Assembly: GCA_029979375.1 (NCBI GenBank)
Contig: JAPOHQ010000009.1
Span: 1-24,129, forward strand
Direction of reading: 5' to 3'
Origin: Microbacteriaceae bacterium
Lineage (GTDB): Bacteria > Actinomycetota > Actinomycetes > Actinomycetales > Microbacteriaceae
DNA length: 24,129 nucleotides
Below, piece by piece: positions 1 through 8,194 of the stretch. Both the position numbers and the translations under genes were made by a program. Below the pieces are notes generated by a model that worked only from the letters and a program-made list of their open reading frames with translations, did no database searches and had not been told where the DNA came from. How positions within the stretch are numbered: position 1 is the first letter of the stretch; every line of letters begins with the position of its first letter.

Positions 1-345
1 GTTACCGAAATTGGCGAGTTAGTTCCCAGCTTTGTAGCTGAGGGCATTCTGGTCTTCTTCGGTGAGAGTGCACCAGAGGAACTGCGCACCTTCTGCATCA
101 TCCACAAGGTTGAGCACCAGGAGGGCCAGGTAAAGGAAGGCGACACCGTCACAATCGACGGTCAGGGATTCGAAGTTCTCGCCGTCGGATCGGTCGCTAA
201 CGACAACCTTTACAACCTCGGTCACCTCAACCTGAAGGCCAATGGCAACACCGTTGCCGATCTCCCGGGGGATGTCTGCATTGCGCAGGTCGAGCTACCA
301 GAGATCAAAATCGGTAGCCAACTGGAGATCACTAGGAGCAACTAA
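1..345 (+). CDS. srlB: PTS glucitol/sorbitol-type EIIA component (5' end cut off by the window)
   Basis: Frame 1 is open from the first base to a TAA at 343-345, giving 114 residues without their start. The order of motifs (EIGELVPSF, EGILVFFGESAPEELR, then an IIH around residues 33-35, and later VGSVANDNLYNLGHL) matches the EIIA protein of the glucitol/sorbitol phosphotransferase family. That protein accepts phosphate from HPr on a histidine, probably His35 in this partial numbering, and passes it to EIIB for uptake and phosphorylation of a polyol. The family is about 120 residues long, so only a few residues are missing. The stop overlaps the next start by 1 nt (TAATG), so the two are translationally coupled. 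IIC and IIB presumably lie upstream. The family call is firm, but the substrate could be another polyol. Confidence 0.85.
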   Translation, partial: VTEIGELVPSFVAEGILVFFGESAPEELRTFCIIHKVEHQEGQVKEGDTVTIDGQGFEVLAVGSVANDNLYNLGHLNLKANGNTVADLPGDVCIAQVELPEIKIGSQLEITRSN

Positions 346-1622
346 TGCAGTACCGTCAAAAACTTGCCGAGCTAGCCAAGAAAAACGGCAGGCCCTTCCG
401 AATAGCTTTGGTTGGTGCGGGCCAGATGGGGCGAGGCTTCGCCTCTCAGTATCACAGGCTCGGGCTCCAGGTTGCGGTGGTTGCCGACATTGCTCCAGAG
501 CGGATTACTCAGGCTTTTACTGATCTGGGGCTCGGCGAGCCCGTCATCTCTGACGATGCGGCCGAACTGAATGCCGCAATCACGGCAGGCAGGCCAGCGG
601 GAACCACCAACGCATCGGTGGCATCGAGCCTCGATGTAGACGTGGTGGTAGAGGCGACGGGAGTTGCGGCGATCGGTGCGGATGTGATGTACAACGCGCT
701 GAAGGCAAAGAAGCACGTTGCTACCTTGAACGTTGAGGCCGATGTCACCGTCGGCCCCATGCTGCACAGGATCGCTAAGGAAAACGGTGTGCTCTACAGC
801 GTCTGCAATGGCGATGAGCCTGCAGAGGCCAAGGAGCTCGTCGATTTTGCCAAGGATCTTTCTTTTGAGGTGATCATGGCCGGCAAGGGAAAAAACAACC
901 CCTTTGAGCCTCACTCAAACCCAGAGACGGTTGCCGATCGTGCTGCCAAGAAGCACATGAATCCCAAGATGCTGGCCTCATTCACGGACGGTTCCAAGAC
1001 CATGATCGAGATGTCGGCGCTCGCGAATGCGACCGGCTTGAAGCTAACCAAGCGTGGCATGGTTGGACCTCAGGCGAGCCGCACGACCCTGCAGGATGTT
1101 TTCAAGCCCGTCAGCGAGGGCGGTGTTCTTGAGGAGACCGGCGTCGTTGACTACTGCACCGGAGATGTTGCTCCCGGTGTCTTCGTGGTGATCAAGACCG
1201 ACAGCCCATATGTCTCCGAGGAGATGAGCTACCTCTCGATGGGACCTGGACCATACTTTGCTCTCTACCGCCCATATCACCTGGCTTCGGTAGAGGCCCC
1301 AATGACCGTGGCGAAGATGCTGGTCGATGGTTACGAGACTCTAACTTGCGACTCCCTGATGACCGAGGTTGTTGCCTCCACCAAGAAGGAGCACAAGGCC
1401 GGAGAGAAGTTCGATGGCATCGGAGGCTTCTCGGCGAGGGGAGTGGCCGATCGCGTTGAGGACGCAAGGGCCGACAATCTTGTACCGATCGGACTGCTGC
1501 AAAATGCCGTCGCCAAGCGCGATCTACCGATTGACCACCTGGTGACTTACGATGATGTTGAGCTCGACGAGAGCGCCACAATCTACAAGCTTCGCAAAGA
1601 GCAGGAAGCTCTAGGCATCTAG
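345..1622 (+). CDS. SAF-domain NAD(P)-dependent oxidoreductase, homoserine-dehydrogenase-like
   Basis: This 425-residue protein starts at an ATG overlapping the PTS EIIA stop. An N-terminal Rossmann fold shows the nucleotide loop GAGQMGRGFA near residues 24-33. The following VVVEATGV and KKHVATLNVEADV segments are typical of the homoserine-dehydrogenase-like NAD-binding domain. The C-terminal third resembles the SAF domain of this oxidoreductase family. Coupling to a glucitol-type PTS suggests that it oxidises the polyol phosphate or a product of it, in place of the short-chain dehydrogenase SrlD found in enterobacterial sorbitol operons. The fold and cofactor class come from visible motifs. 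The substrate is inferred from context only. It is not a true homoserine dehydrogenase by neighbourhood, because no threonine-pathway genes are nearby. Confidence 0.75.
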   Translation: MQYRQKLAELAKKNGRPFRIALVGAGQMGRGFASQYHRLGLQVAVVADIAPERITQAFTDLGLGEPVISDDAAELNAAITAGRPAGTTNASVASSLDVDVVVEATGVAAIGADVMYNALKAKKHVATLNVEADVTVGPMLHRIAKENGVLYSVCNGDEPAEAKELVDFAKDLSFEVIMAGKGKNNPFEPHSNPETVADRAAKKHMNPKMLASFTDGSKTMIEMSALANATGLKLTKRGMVGPQASRTTLQDVFKPVSEGGVLEETGVVDYCTGDVAPGVFVVIKTDSPYVSEEMSYLSMGPGPYFALYRPYHLASVEAPMTVAKMLVDGYETLTCDSLMTEVVASTKKEHKAGEKFDGIGGFSARGVADRVEDARADNLVPIGLLQNAVAKRDLPIDHLVTYDDVELDESATIYKLRKEQEALGI

Positions 1623-1629
1623 GAGACAG

Positions 1630-1887
1630 ATGGCAGACAAGCCGGAAATCTGCGGGTTCTGCCATTCGGACAAGGGCCGCGAGACCATCTACGTCGGCAA
1701 AATCGAGTATGCGTCCAAGTGTGTAACCTGCGGGGGTGTGCAGCAGGTTTCGCAGCGGGATATGAAGAAGTCGGTTCGCGAGGTGACTCAGGTCGGTTTT
1801 GAGAACTCTCCGGTTGGCATTGTTTCCAGAATGCTCCAAGATCCCTATCGGTTCTTCACGGGCAAAAAGCAAAAGCCAAAGGACTAG
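1630..1887 (+). CDS. Small zinc-ribbon-like protein of unknown function
   Basis: This 85-residue protein is preceded by a clear AGGAG (1621-1625) four bases before the ATG and lies 7 nt after the oxidoreductase stop, so it probably belongs to the PTS operon. Two CxxC pairs, Cys8/Cys11 in CGFC and Cys31/Cys34 in CVTC, are about 20 residues apart, as in a zinc ribbon. The rest is basic and ends in a lysine-rich tail (GKKQKPKD). I do not recognise the family. The cysteine arrangement supports metal binding, but nothing visible shows whether it binds nucleic acid, regulates the PTS or does something else. Confidence 0.65.
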   Translation: MADKPEICGFCHSDKGRETIYVGKIEYASKCVTCGGVQQVSQRDMKKSVREVTQVGFENSPVGIVSRMLQDPYRFFTGKKQKPKD

Positions 1888-1939
1888 GACTGGAAATCTT
1901 TGCCGTCTTCGCCCTGTTGGGTAATAGTCGAGGAGACAA

Positions 1940-2986
1940 ATGCTAGAGATTGAATTTGGTTTAGACACCTTCGGCGATATGTCCCTAGATGACTCCGGCA
2001 AGCCAAAGTCTGCAGGACAGGTGATTCGAGATGTTGTCGAACAGGCAAAGCTCGCTGATGAGCTGGGATTATCGGGTTTCAATATCGGCGAGCACCACCG
2101 AGACGACTATGCCATCAGTGCGCCTGACACCGTTCTCGCTGGGATTGCGACCGTAACCAAAAACATCCGCGTCGGAACCGGTGTCACCGTACTCTCCTCC
2201 GAAGATCCGGTCCGGGTCTATCAGCGCTTTGCGACTATCGACGCGATGTCTAACGGCAGGGCTGAGATAACGGCCGGCCGCGGATCCTTTATCGAGTCGT
2301 TCCCACTCTTTGGCTATGAGCTGGCCGACTACAACATCCTGTTTGAGGAGAAGCTTGAGCTGCTTGTGAAGCTTTTGGAAGAGGGTCCTGTTACCTGGCA
2401 GGGACAGACCCGAGCAGGGCTAACAAACCAAGAGGTATACCCGAAGACTGAAAGCGGCAGGATTCCGCTTCGGGTCGGTGTTGGGGGGTCTCCTGAGTCT
2501 GTGGTGCGGGCTGCAAGGCAAGCCATCCCGATGGCACTTGCCATCATCGGTGGAGACCCAGCTCGCTTTGCGCCCTATGCCGGCCTCTATCGAGAGCAGC
2601 TAGAAAAGTTCGGTCACCAGCAACTACCAATCTCCATTCACTCTCCGGGCTTCATCGCGGAGACCGACGAGGAGGCAATCGAGCTGCAGTGGCCGCATTA
2701 CGAGACTGCCTTTGGCCGCATCGGCAAAGAGCGTGGCTGGGGTCCGACGACAAAGATGCACTTCATCTCCGAGGTAAATGATGGCTCGCTTTATGTTGGA
2801 TCGCCAGAGACGGTGGCAAAGAAGATTGCCTATGCAATCAGCTCCCTCGGTGCCAATCGGTTCGATCTCAAGTACGCCAATGGCCCGATGCCACACAGCA
2901 AACTGATGCGTGCAATCGAGCTCTATGCGACCGAGGTAGTGCCCATGGTTAGGGACATTCTGGCCTCTGAAAAACAGGCAGTCTGA
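1940..2986 (+). CDS. LLM-class flavin-dependent oxidoreductase (luciferase-like monooxygenase)
   Basis: The 348 residues match bacterial luciferase-like monooxygenases, TIM barrels that use reduced FMN supplied by a reductase. Recognisable segments are GLSGFNIGEHHRDDY near residues 43-57, IRVGTGVTVLSSEDPVRVYQ, then GRAEITAGRGSF, and the late VGSPETVAKKI substrate/cofactor region. AGGAG at 1931-1935 precedes the ATG, so the start is secure. A 52-nt gap separates it from the zinc-ribbon gene, with a weak promoter-like pair (TTGCCG at 1900, TAATAG at 1922), so it may be transcribed separately. The family is clear. The substrate is unknown, because members act on alkanes, sulfonates, aldehydes and many xenobiotics. 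Confidence 0.85.
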   Translation: MLEIEFGLDTFGDMSLDDSGKPKSAGQVIRDVVEQAKLADELGLSGFNIGEHHRDDYAISAPDTVLAGIATVTKNIRVGTGVTVLSSEDPVRVYQRFATIDAMSNGRAEITAGRGSFIESFPLFGYELADYNILFEEKLELLVKLLEEGPVTWQGQTRAGLTNQEVYPKTESGRIPLRVGVGGSPESVVRAARQAIPMALAIIGGDPARFAPYAGLYREQLEKFGHQQLPISIHSPGFIAETDEEAIELQWPHYETAFGRIGKERGWGPTTKMHFISEVNDGSLYVGSPETVAKKIAYAISSLGANRFDLKYANGPMPHSKLMRAIELYATEVVPMVRDILASEKQAV

Positions 2987-3012
2987 GCCCCTTCGGCGCT
3001 TTTCAGTTTTTT
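2967..3012 (+). terminator. Weak candidate intrinsic terminator after the flavin monooxygenase
   Basis: CTGAAAA at 2967-2973, inside the end of the gene, pairs with TTTTCAG at 3000-3006. A small inner stem sits between them (AGCCC with GG-GCT around a CTTC loop), and six T residues follow at 3007-3012. The stem is AU-rich and overlaps the stop codon, so strength is uncertain. It is the only T-tailed hairpin I found between the first gene block and the ABC importer. Confidence 0.35.
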
Positions 3013-3018
3013 CAAAAA

Positions 3019-3066
3019 TGTTCGAGCTTGAACACAATTGTTCGTTTGTGATTATTTTGTTATGAA
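3019..3066 (+). promoter_or_regulatory. Promoter and multi-half-site operator of the sugar ABC importer
   Basis: A good promoter is visible: TTGTTC at 3038-3043, a 17-bp spacer and TATGAA at 3061-3066. Just upstream lies TGTTCGAGCTTGAACA (3019-3034), an inverted repeat with 7 of 8 pairs matching. A further TGTTC at 3039-3043 overlaps the -35 box, giving three half-sites in alternating orientation (TGTTC, GAACA, TGTTC). This is a plausible repressor site for a sugar-responsive regulator encoded elsewhere. The 5' UTR is about 57 nt and ends with AGGAGG before the ATG at 3130. Confidence 0.5.
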
Positions 3067-3129
3067 ATGAGCGGGCTTCGGCTCGGAGGCGGGATTACGC
3101 TGTAACTAAGAGTCCAATTAGGAGGTTCA

Positions 3130-4425
3130 ATGCTGAACAAAATCTCGAACCACGAGGTTGACAGGCGTCTTGTTCTTAAGGGTGCTGCAGCCGGTGGTCT
3201 CGGAATTGCTGGTGCCACAATGCTTGCCGGATGTGCAGGCAGCACTGGCCCAATCTCGTTCGGTGCCCGCACCGTTGACGAGTCCCCAACCATCCAGCTG
3301 AAAGGTCTAGTTGACGCATACGTTGCAAAGACGGGTAACGAGGTTACCTATAACGCAACCGAGTCAAACGCCTTCCAGAACAACCTGTCGCAGTACCTCC
3401 AGGGAACCCCTGACGACTGCTTCCAGTGGATGGCTGGATACCGCATGCAGTTCTTCGCTGCTCAGGGTCTACTGGTAGACATCTCGGACGTTTGGGACGA
3501 GATTGGCGACCAGTACAACGAGAGCTACAAGATTGCTTCAACCGGTCTAGACGGAAAGCAGTACTTCGTTCCACAGAGCTGGTACCCATGGGGTCTGCAC
3601 TTCCGTAAGTCAATGATGGCTGAGATCGGAATGAATCCAGAAGACATCTACAACTGGGATGACTTCATGTCAGCCCTTGGTGAGCTCAAGGCTCAGGGTC
3701 TCATTGGTCTAGCATCCGCCGACAAGGGTGGTTGGGAAGCAATGGGTACCTTCGACATCCTGAACGCTCGTATCAACGGATACCAGTTCCACGTCGACCT
3801 ACTCGGTGGCCGTGAGAAGTGGACCGACGACAGGGTCAAGGAAGTATTCCGCCACTGGGAGATGCTGCTTCCATACATGAACACCAACGTGCTCGACCTC
3901 GAGTGGGATGGTGCCATGCAGCTTCTGCTCCAGAGGCAGTCTGGATTCTTCTTCAACGGTTCATGGTTCGGTGGAAACTTCCTCGAGCAGAGCCAGGAAG
4001 ACTACGACGACCTCTGGATCGTTCCGTTCCCAGAGATCAACCCAGACCACGCTCGCGACACCATTGATGCTCCTATCGATGGCTTCTGCGTTGCTAAGAA
4101 TGGTGCAAACAATGACGGTGGTAAGGACCTGATCAAGTTTGCTGGTGACATGGAGGGTGTCCAGGCAATGCTTGACACCGGTATCCCAATGACCTCAGCT
4201 AACAACGGCCAGGACCGCTCAAGCTACGACGCCTTCCAGACTCAGCAGCTCGCTGTTATGAACGAGGCTAAGTACATCACCCAGTTCCTAGACCGCGACA
4301 CTCGTCCAGACTTCGCCGGACCGGTTGTTGGCCCAGCTCTTCAGAGCTGGTTCAAGGACCCATCAAGCACCGACGAAATTCTCGAGTCGCTGCAGTCACA
4401 GTGGGACGCACTACCTCCGCTATAA
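3130..4425 (+). CDS. Sugar ABC transporter substrate-binding lipoprotein
   Basis: This 431-residue family-1 extracellular solute-binding protein captures a carbohydrate outside the membrane for the two permeases that follow. The N-terminus carries a twin-arginine-like motif DRRLVLK (Arg12-Arg13), a hydrophobic stretch and a lipobox LAGC with Cys35, so it is probably a Tat-exported lipoprotein. The mature part has family features such as QYLQGTPDDCFQWMAG, GKQYFVPQSWYPWGLHF and FFFNGSWFGGNFLEQ. AGGAGG (3120-3125) lies 4 nt before the ATG. Codon use is strongly skewed to a few preferred codons compared with its neighbours, suggesting high expression. The ligand cannot be read from the sequence, and no glycosidase accompanies it. 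Confidence 0.88.
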   Translation: MLNKISNHEVDRRLVLKGAAAGGLGIAGATMLAGCAGSTGPISFGARTVDESPTIQLKGLVDAYVAKTGNEVTYNATESNAFQNNLSQYLQGTPDDCFQWMAGYRMQFFAAQGLLVDISDVWDEIGDQYNESYKIASTGLDGKQYFVPQSWYPWGLHFRKSMMAEIGMNPEDIYNWDDFMSALGELKAQGLIGLASADKGGWEAMGTFDILNARINGYQFHVDLLGGREKWTDDRVKEVFRHWEMLLPYMNTNVLDLEWDGAMQLLLQRQSGFFFNGSWFGGNFLEQSQEDYDDLWIVPFPEINPDHARDTIDAPIDGFCVAKNGANNDGGKDLIKFAGDMEGVQAMLDTGIPMTSANNGQDRSSYDAFQTQQLAVMNEAKYITQFLDRDTRPDFAGPVVGPALQSWFKDPSSTDEILESLQSQWDALPPL

Positions 4426-4451
4426 GCCGAGGCTAAACAGCAACAAAGGGT

Positions 4452-5375
4452 ATGACAACAGAAACGGCGGCGCTGAGAGAGAAAGTTTCTCCTCGGCGCC
4501 GCCGATTCTTTTCTCGCCAAGACAAAATCACTCTCGGATTCTTCATTGGAATCCCAACCTTCCTTCACCTCGCCCTGGTCTGGCTTCCCGCCATCGGCAC
4601 AATCCTTCTTTCCTTCACCTACTGGACCGGAATTAGAGTCGAGGACATCAAGTTCGCAGGAGTGGCGAACTACGAAAACATCTTCTTCAACACCCCTATC
4701 TTTTGGGACGCCCTGCGCGTCAACGTAGTTTGGATCCTTTGGTTCTTCTTCATAGCAACGCCATTGGGTGTCCTGCTGGCCTATCAGATAGACCGAGAGA
4801 TTCGCGGCCACAAGTTTTATCAGTCCGCCTACTTCCTGCCGGTGGTTCTCTCCCTGGCCGTCACAGGTATTATCTGGAACTTCCTGCTTCGCCCGGATGG
4901 CTTTGTGAACGGCCTCTTGGGGCTTCCAATATCTGAGGCCGTATCGTTCTTTGGGGATGATCGCTACAACATATGGGTGATCATGATCATGGCGTCCTGG
5001 CGCCATATCGGCTACATAATGCTGCTTTATTTGGCGGGCCTGAAGGCCATCGATGCGTCGCTTCGCGAGGCCGCAACTATTGATGGCGCTACCGAGTGGC
5101 AGACCTTCCGCAAAGTCGTGTTCCCTGCCATGCGGCCAGTCAACATCATCGTCATCGTGATCACGATCATCGAGAGCCTAAGAGCGTTCGACATGGTTTA
5201 CATCATCTACGGTGGTCGCGGCGGCCTGCCAATTCTCGGTGTTCTCGTCTTCGAAAACATCGCCGGTGAGGGAGCGTCGATGAAGGGTGCGGCATACGCC
5301 GTGATCCTGTTTGTGCTTTCGATCGTGCCGATCATCACCTACCTCCAGCAACAGTTCAGGGAGGATGTGAGTTGA
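4452..5375 (+). CDS. Sugar ABC transporter permease, MalF/UgpA-like
   Basis: This 307-residue inner-membrane protein has about six hydrophobic helices. Its cytoplasmic EAA loop (EAATIDGA, residues 206-213, followed by TFRKVVFP) is the site that docks the ATPase. The sequence order, with FTYWTG after helix 1 and YFLPVVLSLAVTGIIW in the middle, is typical of the first permease of family-1 carbohydrate importers. It lies 26 nt after the binding-protein gene, with AAAGGG immediately before the ATG. Its stop overlaps the next start by 4 nt (TTGA, 5372-5375). The importer ATPase is not encoded here, so a shared MsmX/MalK-type ATPase elsewhere is inferred. Confidence 0.88.
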   Translation: MTTETAALREKVSPRRRRFFSRQDKITLGFFIGIPTFLHLALVWLPAIGTILLSFTYWTGIRVEDIKFAGVANYENIFFNTPIFWDALRVNVVWILWFFFIATPLGVLLAYQIDREIRGHKFYQSAYFLPVVLSLAVTGIIWNFLLRPDGFVNGLLGLPISEAVSFFGDDRYNIWVIMIMASWRHIGYIMLLYLAGLKAIDASLREAATIDGATEWQTFRKVVFPAMRPVNIIVIVITIIESLRAFDMVYIIYGGRGGLPILGVLVFENIAGEGASMKGAAYAVILFVLSIVPIITYLQQQFREDVS

Positions 5376-6274
5376 CGACCAACATCAAGGTTCCAGAGTT
5401 CCCAAAGCGCAAGAAGAAGCTTTACGCGCAGGACATCAAGGATCGTTTCATCTCGGCGTTCATTGCCATTTTCGCAATTGTCTGGGTCTTCCCAATTGTT
5501 TGGACTCTCTGGTCGAGCCTGCGCCCTTACAAAGAAATTCGCGCCGGTGGTGTCTTCTCGCCACCCCAAGAGCTGGGATTCTTTAACTATGAGGACGCCA
5601 TCGGCCGGATGGAGCTGCCGACCTACTTCGCCAATACCGCGCTGATTACCTTGCCTGCGGTATTCCTGACGCTGCTATTTGGCTCGCTGATGGCCTTCGT
5701 TGTTACTAGGTATTCGTTCAAGCTGAATGTGGCGATGTTGCTGCTGTTTACGGCCGGCAACATGCTTCCTCCCCAGCTGGTATTCATTCCGGTGTTCAAG
5801 CTGTATCTGATCCTGGGTGACCTGGTTGGTGACCGTAGGTTCCTCTACGACAACCACTGGGGAGTGGTGCTGATCCACGTCGCCTTCCAGATGGGATTTG
5901 CGACCTTTGTGCTCTCCTCATACATGAAGACGATTCCAAAGGAAATCTCGGAGTCGGCCATGGTCGATGGTGCAAGCGTCTTCACTCACTACTGGCGAGT
6001 GATGCTTCCGCTGCTGAGGCCACCACTGGCTTCGCTGGCGGTGTTGATGACCACCTGGATCTACAACGACTTCTTCTGGGCCCTGGTGTTGATGTCGACA
6101 GACAGCAAGCGTCCTATCACCTCCGCACTGGGAAGGTTGCAGGGTGAGTTTGTCACCGACTACAACCTGCTCGCTGCCGGCGCTATGATCGCAGCCATAC
6201 CGACACTGATTGTGTTCTTCGTGATGCGTAAACAGTTTGTTGGAGGTCTAACCCTTGGTTCGACCAAGGGCTAG
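5372..6274 (+). CDS. Sugar ABC transporter permease, MalG/UgpE-like
   Basis: This 300-residue partner permease has six predicted helices and a second EAA-type loop (ESAMVDGAS near residues 194-202, followed by FTHYWRVMLPLLRPPL). It forms the transmembrane channel with the preceding gene product. The only start that keeps the whole first helix and the basic N-terminus (PKRKKK) is TTG at 5372, overlapping the upstream TGA as TTGA. Upstream ATG and GTG triplets are in other frames. The stop TAG (6272-6274) shares CTAG with the stop of the opposing P450 gene, so the operon ends without its own terminator. Confidence 0.87.
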   Translation: MTTNIKVPEFPKRKKKLYAQDIKDRFISAFIAIFAIVWVFPIVWTLWSSLRPYKEIRAGGVFSPPQELGFFNYEDAIGRMELPTYFANTALITLPAVFLTLLFGSLMAFVVTRYSFKLNVAMLLLFTAGNMLPPQLVFIPVFKLYLILGDLVGDRRFLYDNHWGVVLIHVAFQMGFATFVLSSYMKTIPKEISESAMVDGASVFTHYWRVMLPLLRPPLASLAVLMTTWIYNDFFWALVLMSTDSKRPITSALGRLQGEFVTDYNLLAAGAMIAAIPTLIVFFVMRKQFVGGLTLGSTKG

Positions 6275-7455
6275 CTCGTTACCTTCACGCTTTCGTAACC
6301 CCGCAACACAAAAGTTGGCCTCCGCACGGGCTCTCCAACCAATGTCAGGTTGGGGTGTGAGGTAATGAGCAGTGGTAGAGCCGTTGTCATCTCCATGCGG
6401 GCAAGTGGTGCACCGATGCAGAAGTGAATCCCAGCTCCAAAACCGATATGGGGATTCGGGCTCCTGGTCAGGTCCATCTCATCGGGGTTCTCAAAGATAT
6501 CCGCGTCTCGGTTGGCGCTGCCGAGTAGCGCGGCAATCTTCTTACCCTCTGGAACCACTACCCCACCAATCTCGGTGTCCTCGGTGGCGGTGCGCTCGAA
6601 CAGGTGGAGCGGGGCATCAAAGCGAAGAAACTCGTCTACTGCTGTCCCGGCTAGTCCGAGGGGATCGGAGTTCAACATGGCTAGTTGTTCGGGTCTCTCA
6701 AGGGCTGCAACCATGCCGTTTCCAAATCCGTTCACACTGGCCTCATGACCGGCATTGAGGAGCAGCACACAGGTTGCAATCAACTCGGTGGCGCTGAGCT
6801 TTTCTCCCTGCTCCTCGACCAGCGCAAGCTCCGATATGAGATCGCTGCCAGGGTTCTTTTGGCGCTCCACCATGAGCTGATGAACATAGGATGCGAACTC
6901 GTTGCTTGCCTGTCTGGCTTCGGCTTTTTCTTGATCTGTTGGGCTTGGCTCATACATCTTCACGATCGCCTGCGACCAGGGTCTGAGCAGGTATTCGTCT
7001 GATTTCGGAAAGCCAAGAAGCTCGGAAATGACCATTACCGGAAGCGGCTCTGCGAAGTCGGCAATCAAGTCAAAGTGTCCCTGGCCTGCGCTTTTCTGGG
7101 CAATCTGGTCGAGCAACTCTTCGGTGATTCGCTCGACGTTGGGTCTGAGCTCCTCGATCCGCTTTGGGTTGAATGCCTTGGTGACAAGAGATCTGAGCCT
7201 GGTGTGCTTTGGAGGCTCTGAGTCAAGGATCGAGTCGCTGTGGAGGTAATTAAACGTTTCCCAGTCAGCACTTGGAGTTCTCGGGCTGAAGATTCTCCCC
7301 AGAGTTCTGGTCCTGAGAACCTGATTAGCATCTTTGTACTTGGCCGCTAGGAAGAGCTGACTCTCCTCATGCCACACCGGGCCGCTTTCGGCTCTGAGTT
7401 CTGCTAGCTGTGGGTAGGGGTTGCGAACGAATTCTGGATCGGTGAAGCTAAACAT
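6271..7455 (-). CDS. Cytochrome P450
   Basis: The 394 residues match soluble bacterial class I P450s in length and motifs. The I-helix oxygen-activation site reads AGHEAS (235-240), the ExxR pair is Glu275/Arg278, and the heme-ligand loop FGAGIHFCIG (339-348) supplies Cys346. The usual threonine of AGxxT is serine here (AGHEAS), a common tolerated change. It needs electrons from a ferredoxin and reductase, neither of which is encoded nearby. The ATG at 7455 overlaps the stop of the upstream nitroreductase by 8 nt (ATGTTTAG), so the two are co-translated. The substrate is unknown. Position downstream of the rhodopsin raises the idea of carotenoid or retinoid modification, which is only a guess. 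Confidence 0.92.
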   Translation of the reverse strand: MFSFTDPEFVRNPYPQLAELRAESGPVWHEESQLFLAAKYKDANQVLRTRTLGRIFSPRTPSADWETFNYLHSDSILDSEPPKHTRLRSLVTKAFNPKRIEELRPNVERITEELLDQIAQKSAGQGHFDLIADFAEPLPVMVISELLGFPKSDEYLLRPWSQAIVKMYEPSPTDQEKAEARQASNEFASYVHQLMVERQKNPGSDLISELALVEEQGEKLSATELIATCVLLLNAGHEASVNGFGNGMVAALERPEQLAMLNSDPLGLAGTAVDEFLRFDAPLHLFERTATEDTEIGGVVVPEGKKIAALLGSANRDADIFENPDEMDLTRSPNPHIGFGAGIHFCIGAPLARMEMTTALPLLITSHPNLTLVGEPVRRPTFVLRGYESVKVTS

Positions 7456-8185
7456 CTCTCAGCTTTATCTCCGCAATCGGGAGCCTCTCGGCCTGAAAGC
7501 CATTTACCTTGTGGTCGGAGGGATAACCAAGGGCGATACCGCAAAGGAGCTTGTAGCCCTTGGGAACATTGAATTCTTTTCTGATCGGTGGCGCCCACAG
7601 CGCTACGGCTCCCTGGGCACAGGTTCCAAGACCGCGGGCATGGGCTCCAAGCATCAGGTTCTGCATGAAAAGGCCGGCGTCCGATACCGAATACTCGCCA
7701 AGACCCTTGTGGGTAAATATGAATAGGGCTACCGGCGCACCAAAAAACTCGTAGTTCCTAGCCCACTGAGCTTGGCGCGCAACGTGATCATCGCGTTTGA
7801 TGCTCAGCAGGCCATACAGCTCAGCGCCGACGCGCTGCTGCCTAGGCACCAGCTCCTTGGGATAAGGGCGAAAAACGCGGTAGTCACTCTGTGGGAGGCC
7901 GTAGCGGGTGAAGAGCAGCTTGACCCTGCCCCACCAACCGCCACGAAGGGCTCGTCCAGCCGCTTCCCACCTCGATAGCAGCTCGGCGCTGATGCGGTCG
8001 CGCTTTTCACCGCTGGCAATGCCAACCAGGTATGGACGGGTGTTTGACCAGCTCGGGGCGGTCATGGCGTCCTCGAGCAGTTCGTCAATCAGAGACTGGG
8101 GGACGGGTTTGTCTAGGAAGTCTCGGGTGGTGCGGCGGGATGCAGCGAAGTGCTTCCAGCTATCCGCATCGATTTTCTTCACCAC
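7448..8185 (-). CDS. Nitroreductase-family FMN oxidoreductase
   Basis: This 245-residue protein resembles the NADPH/FMN nitroreductase fold. It opens with SRRTTRDFLDKPVP, whose basic residues usually contact FMN phosphate, followed by APSWSNTRPY near residues 43-52. Later come SDAGLFMQNLMLGAHARGLGTC and a C-terminal GIALGYP. The family transfers hydride to nitro groups, quinones or flavins. The start is one of two consecutive GTG codons at 8185 or 8182. No Shine-Dalgarno is seen, but TAGTCT lies exactly 6 nt before the first GTG, which fits a leaderless actinobacterial promoter whose TAG is also the stop codon of the preceding 37-codon gene. It overlaps the P450 start by 8 nt, so the two probably act in one pathway. 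Confidence 0.85.
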   Translation of the reverse strand: MVKKIDADSWKHFAASRRTTRDFLDKPVPQSLIDELLEDAMTAPSWSNTRPYLVGIASGEKRDRISAELLSRWEAAGRALRGGWWGRVKLLFTRYGLPQSDYRVFRPYPKELVPRQQRVGAELYGLLSIKRDDHVARQAQWARNYEFFGAPVALFIFTHKGLGEYSVSDAGLFMQNLMLGAHARGLGTCAQGAVALWAPPIRKEFNVPKGYKLLCGIALGYPSDHKVNGFQAERLPIAEIKLRDV

Positions 8186-8194
8186 CCAAGAAGA

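Noticed and set aside
1192..2082. A 296-codon open frame on the minus strand
   Set aside because: It lies antisense to three well-supported + strand genes, and its product is low-complexity, rich in Arg, Ser and Pro, with no recognisable motif.
2987..3129. Possible small RNA or riboswitch in the gap before the ABC importer
   Set aside because: The gap is explained by a terminator-like hairpin, operator half-sites, a promoter and a ribosome site. No conserved riboswitch fold was recognised.
4341..5006. A 221-codon open frame on the minus strand
   Set aside because: It is antisense to the binding-protein end and the first permease, and the translation is compositionally odd with no motif.
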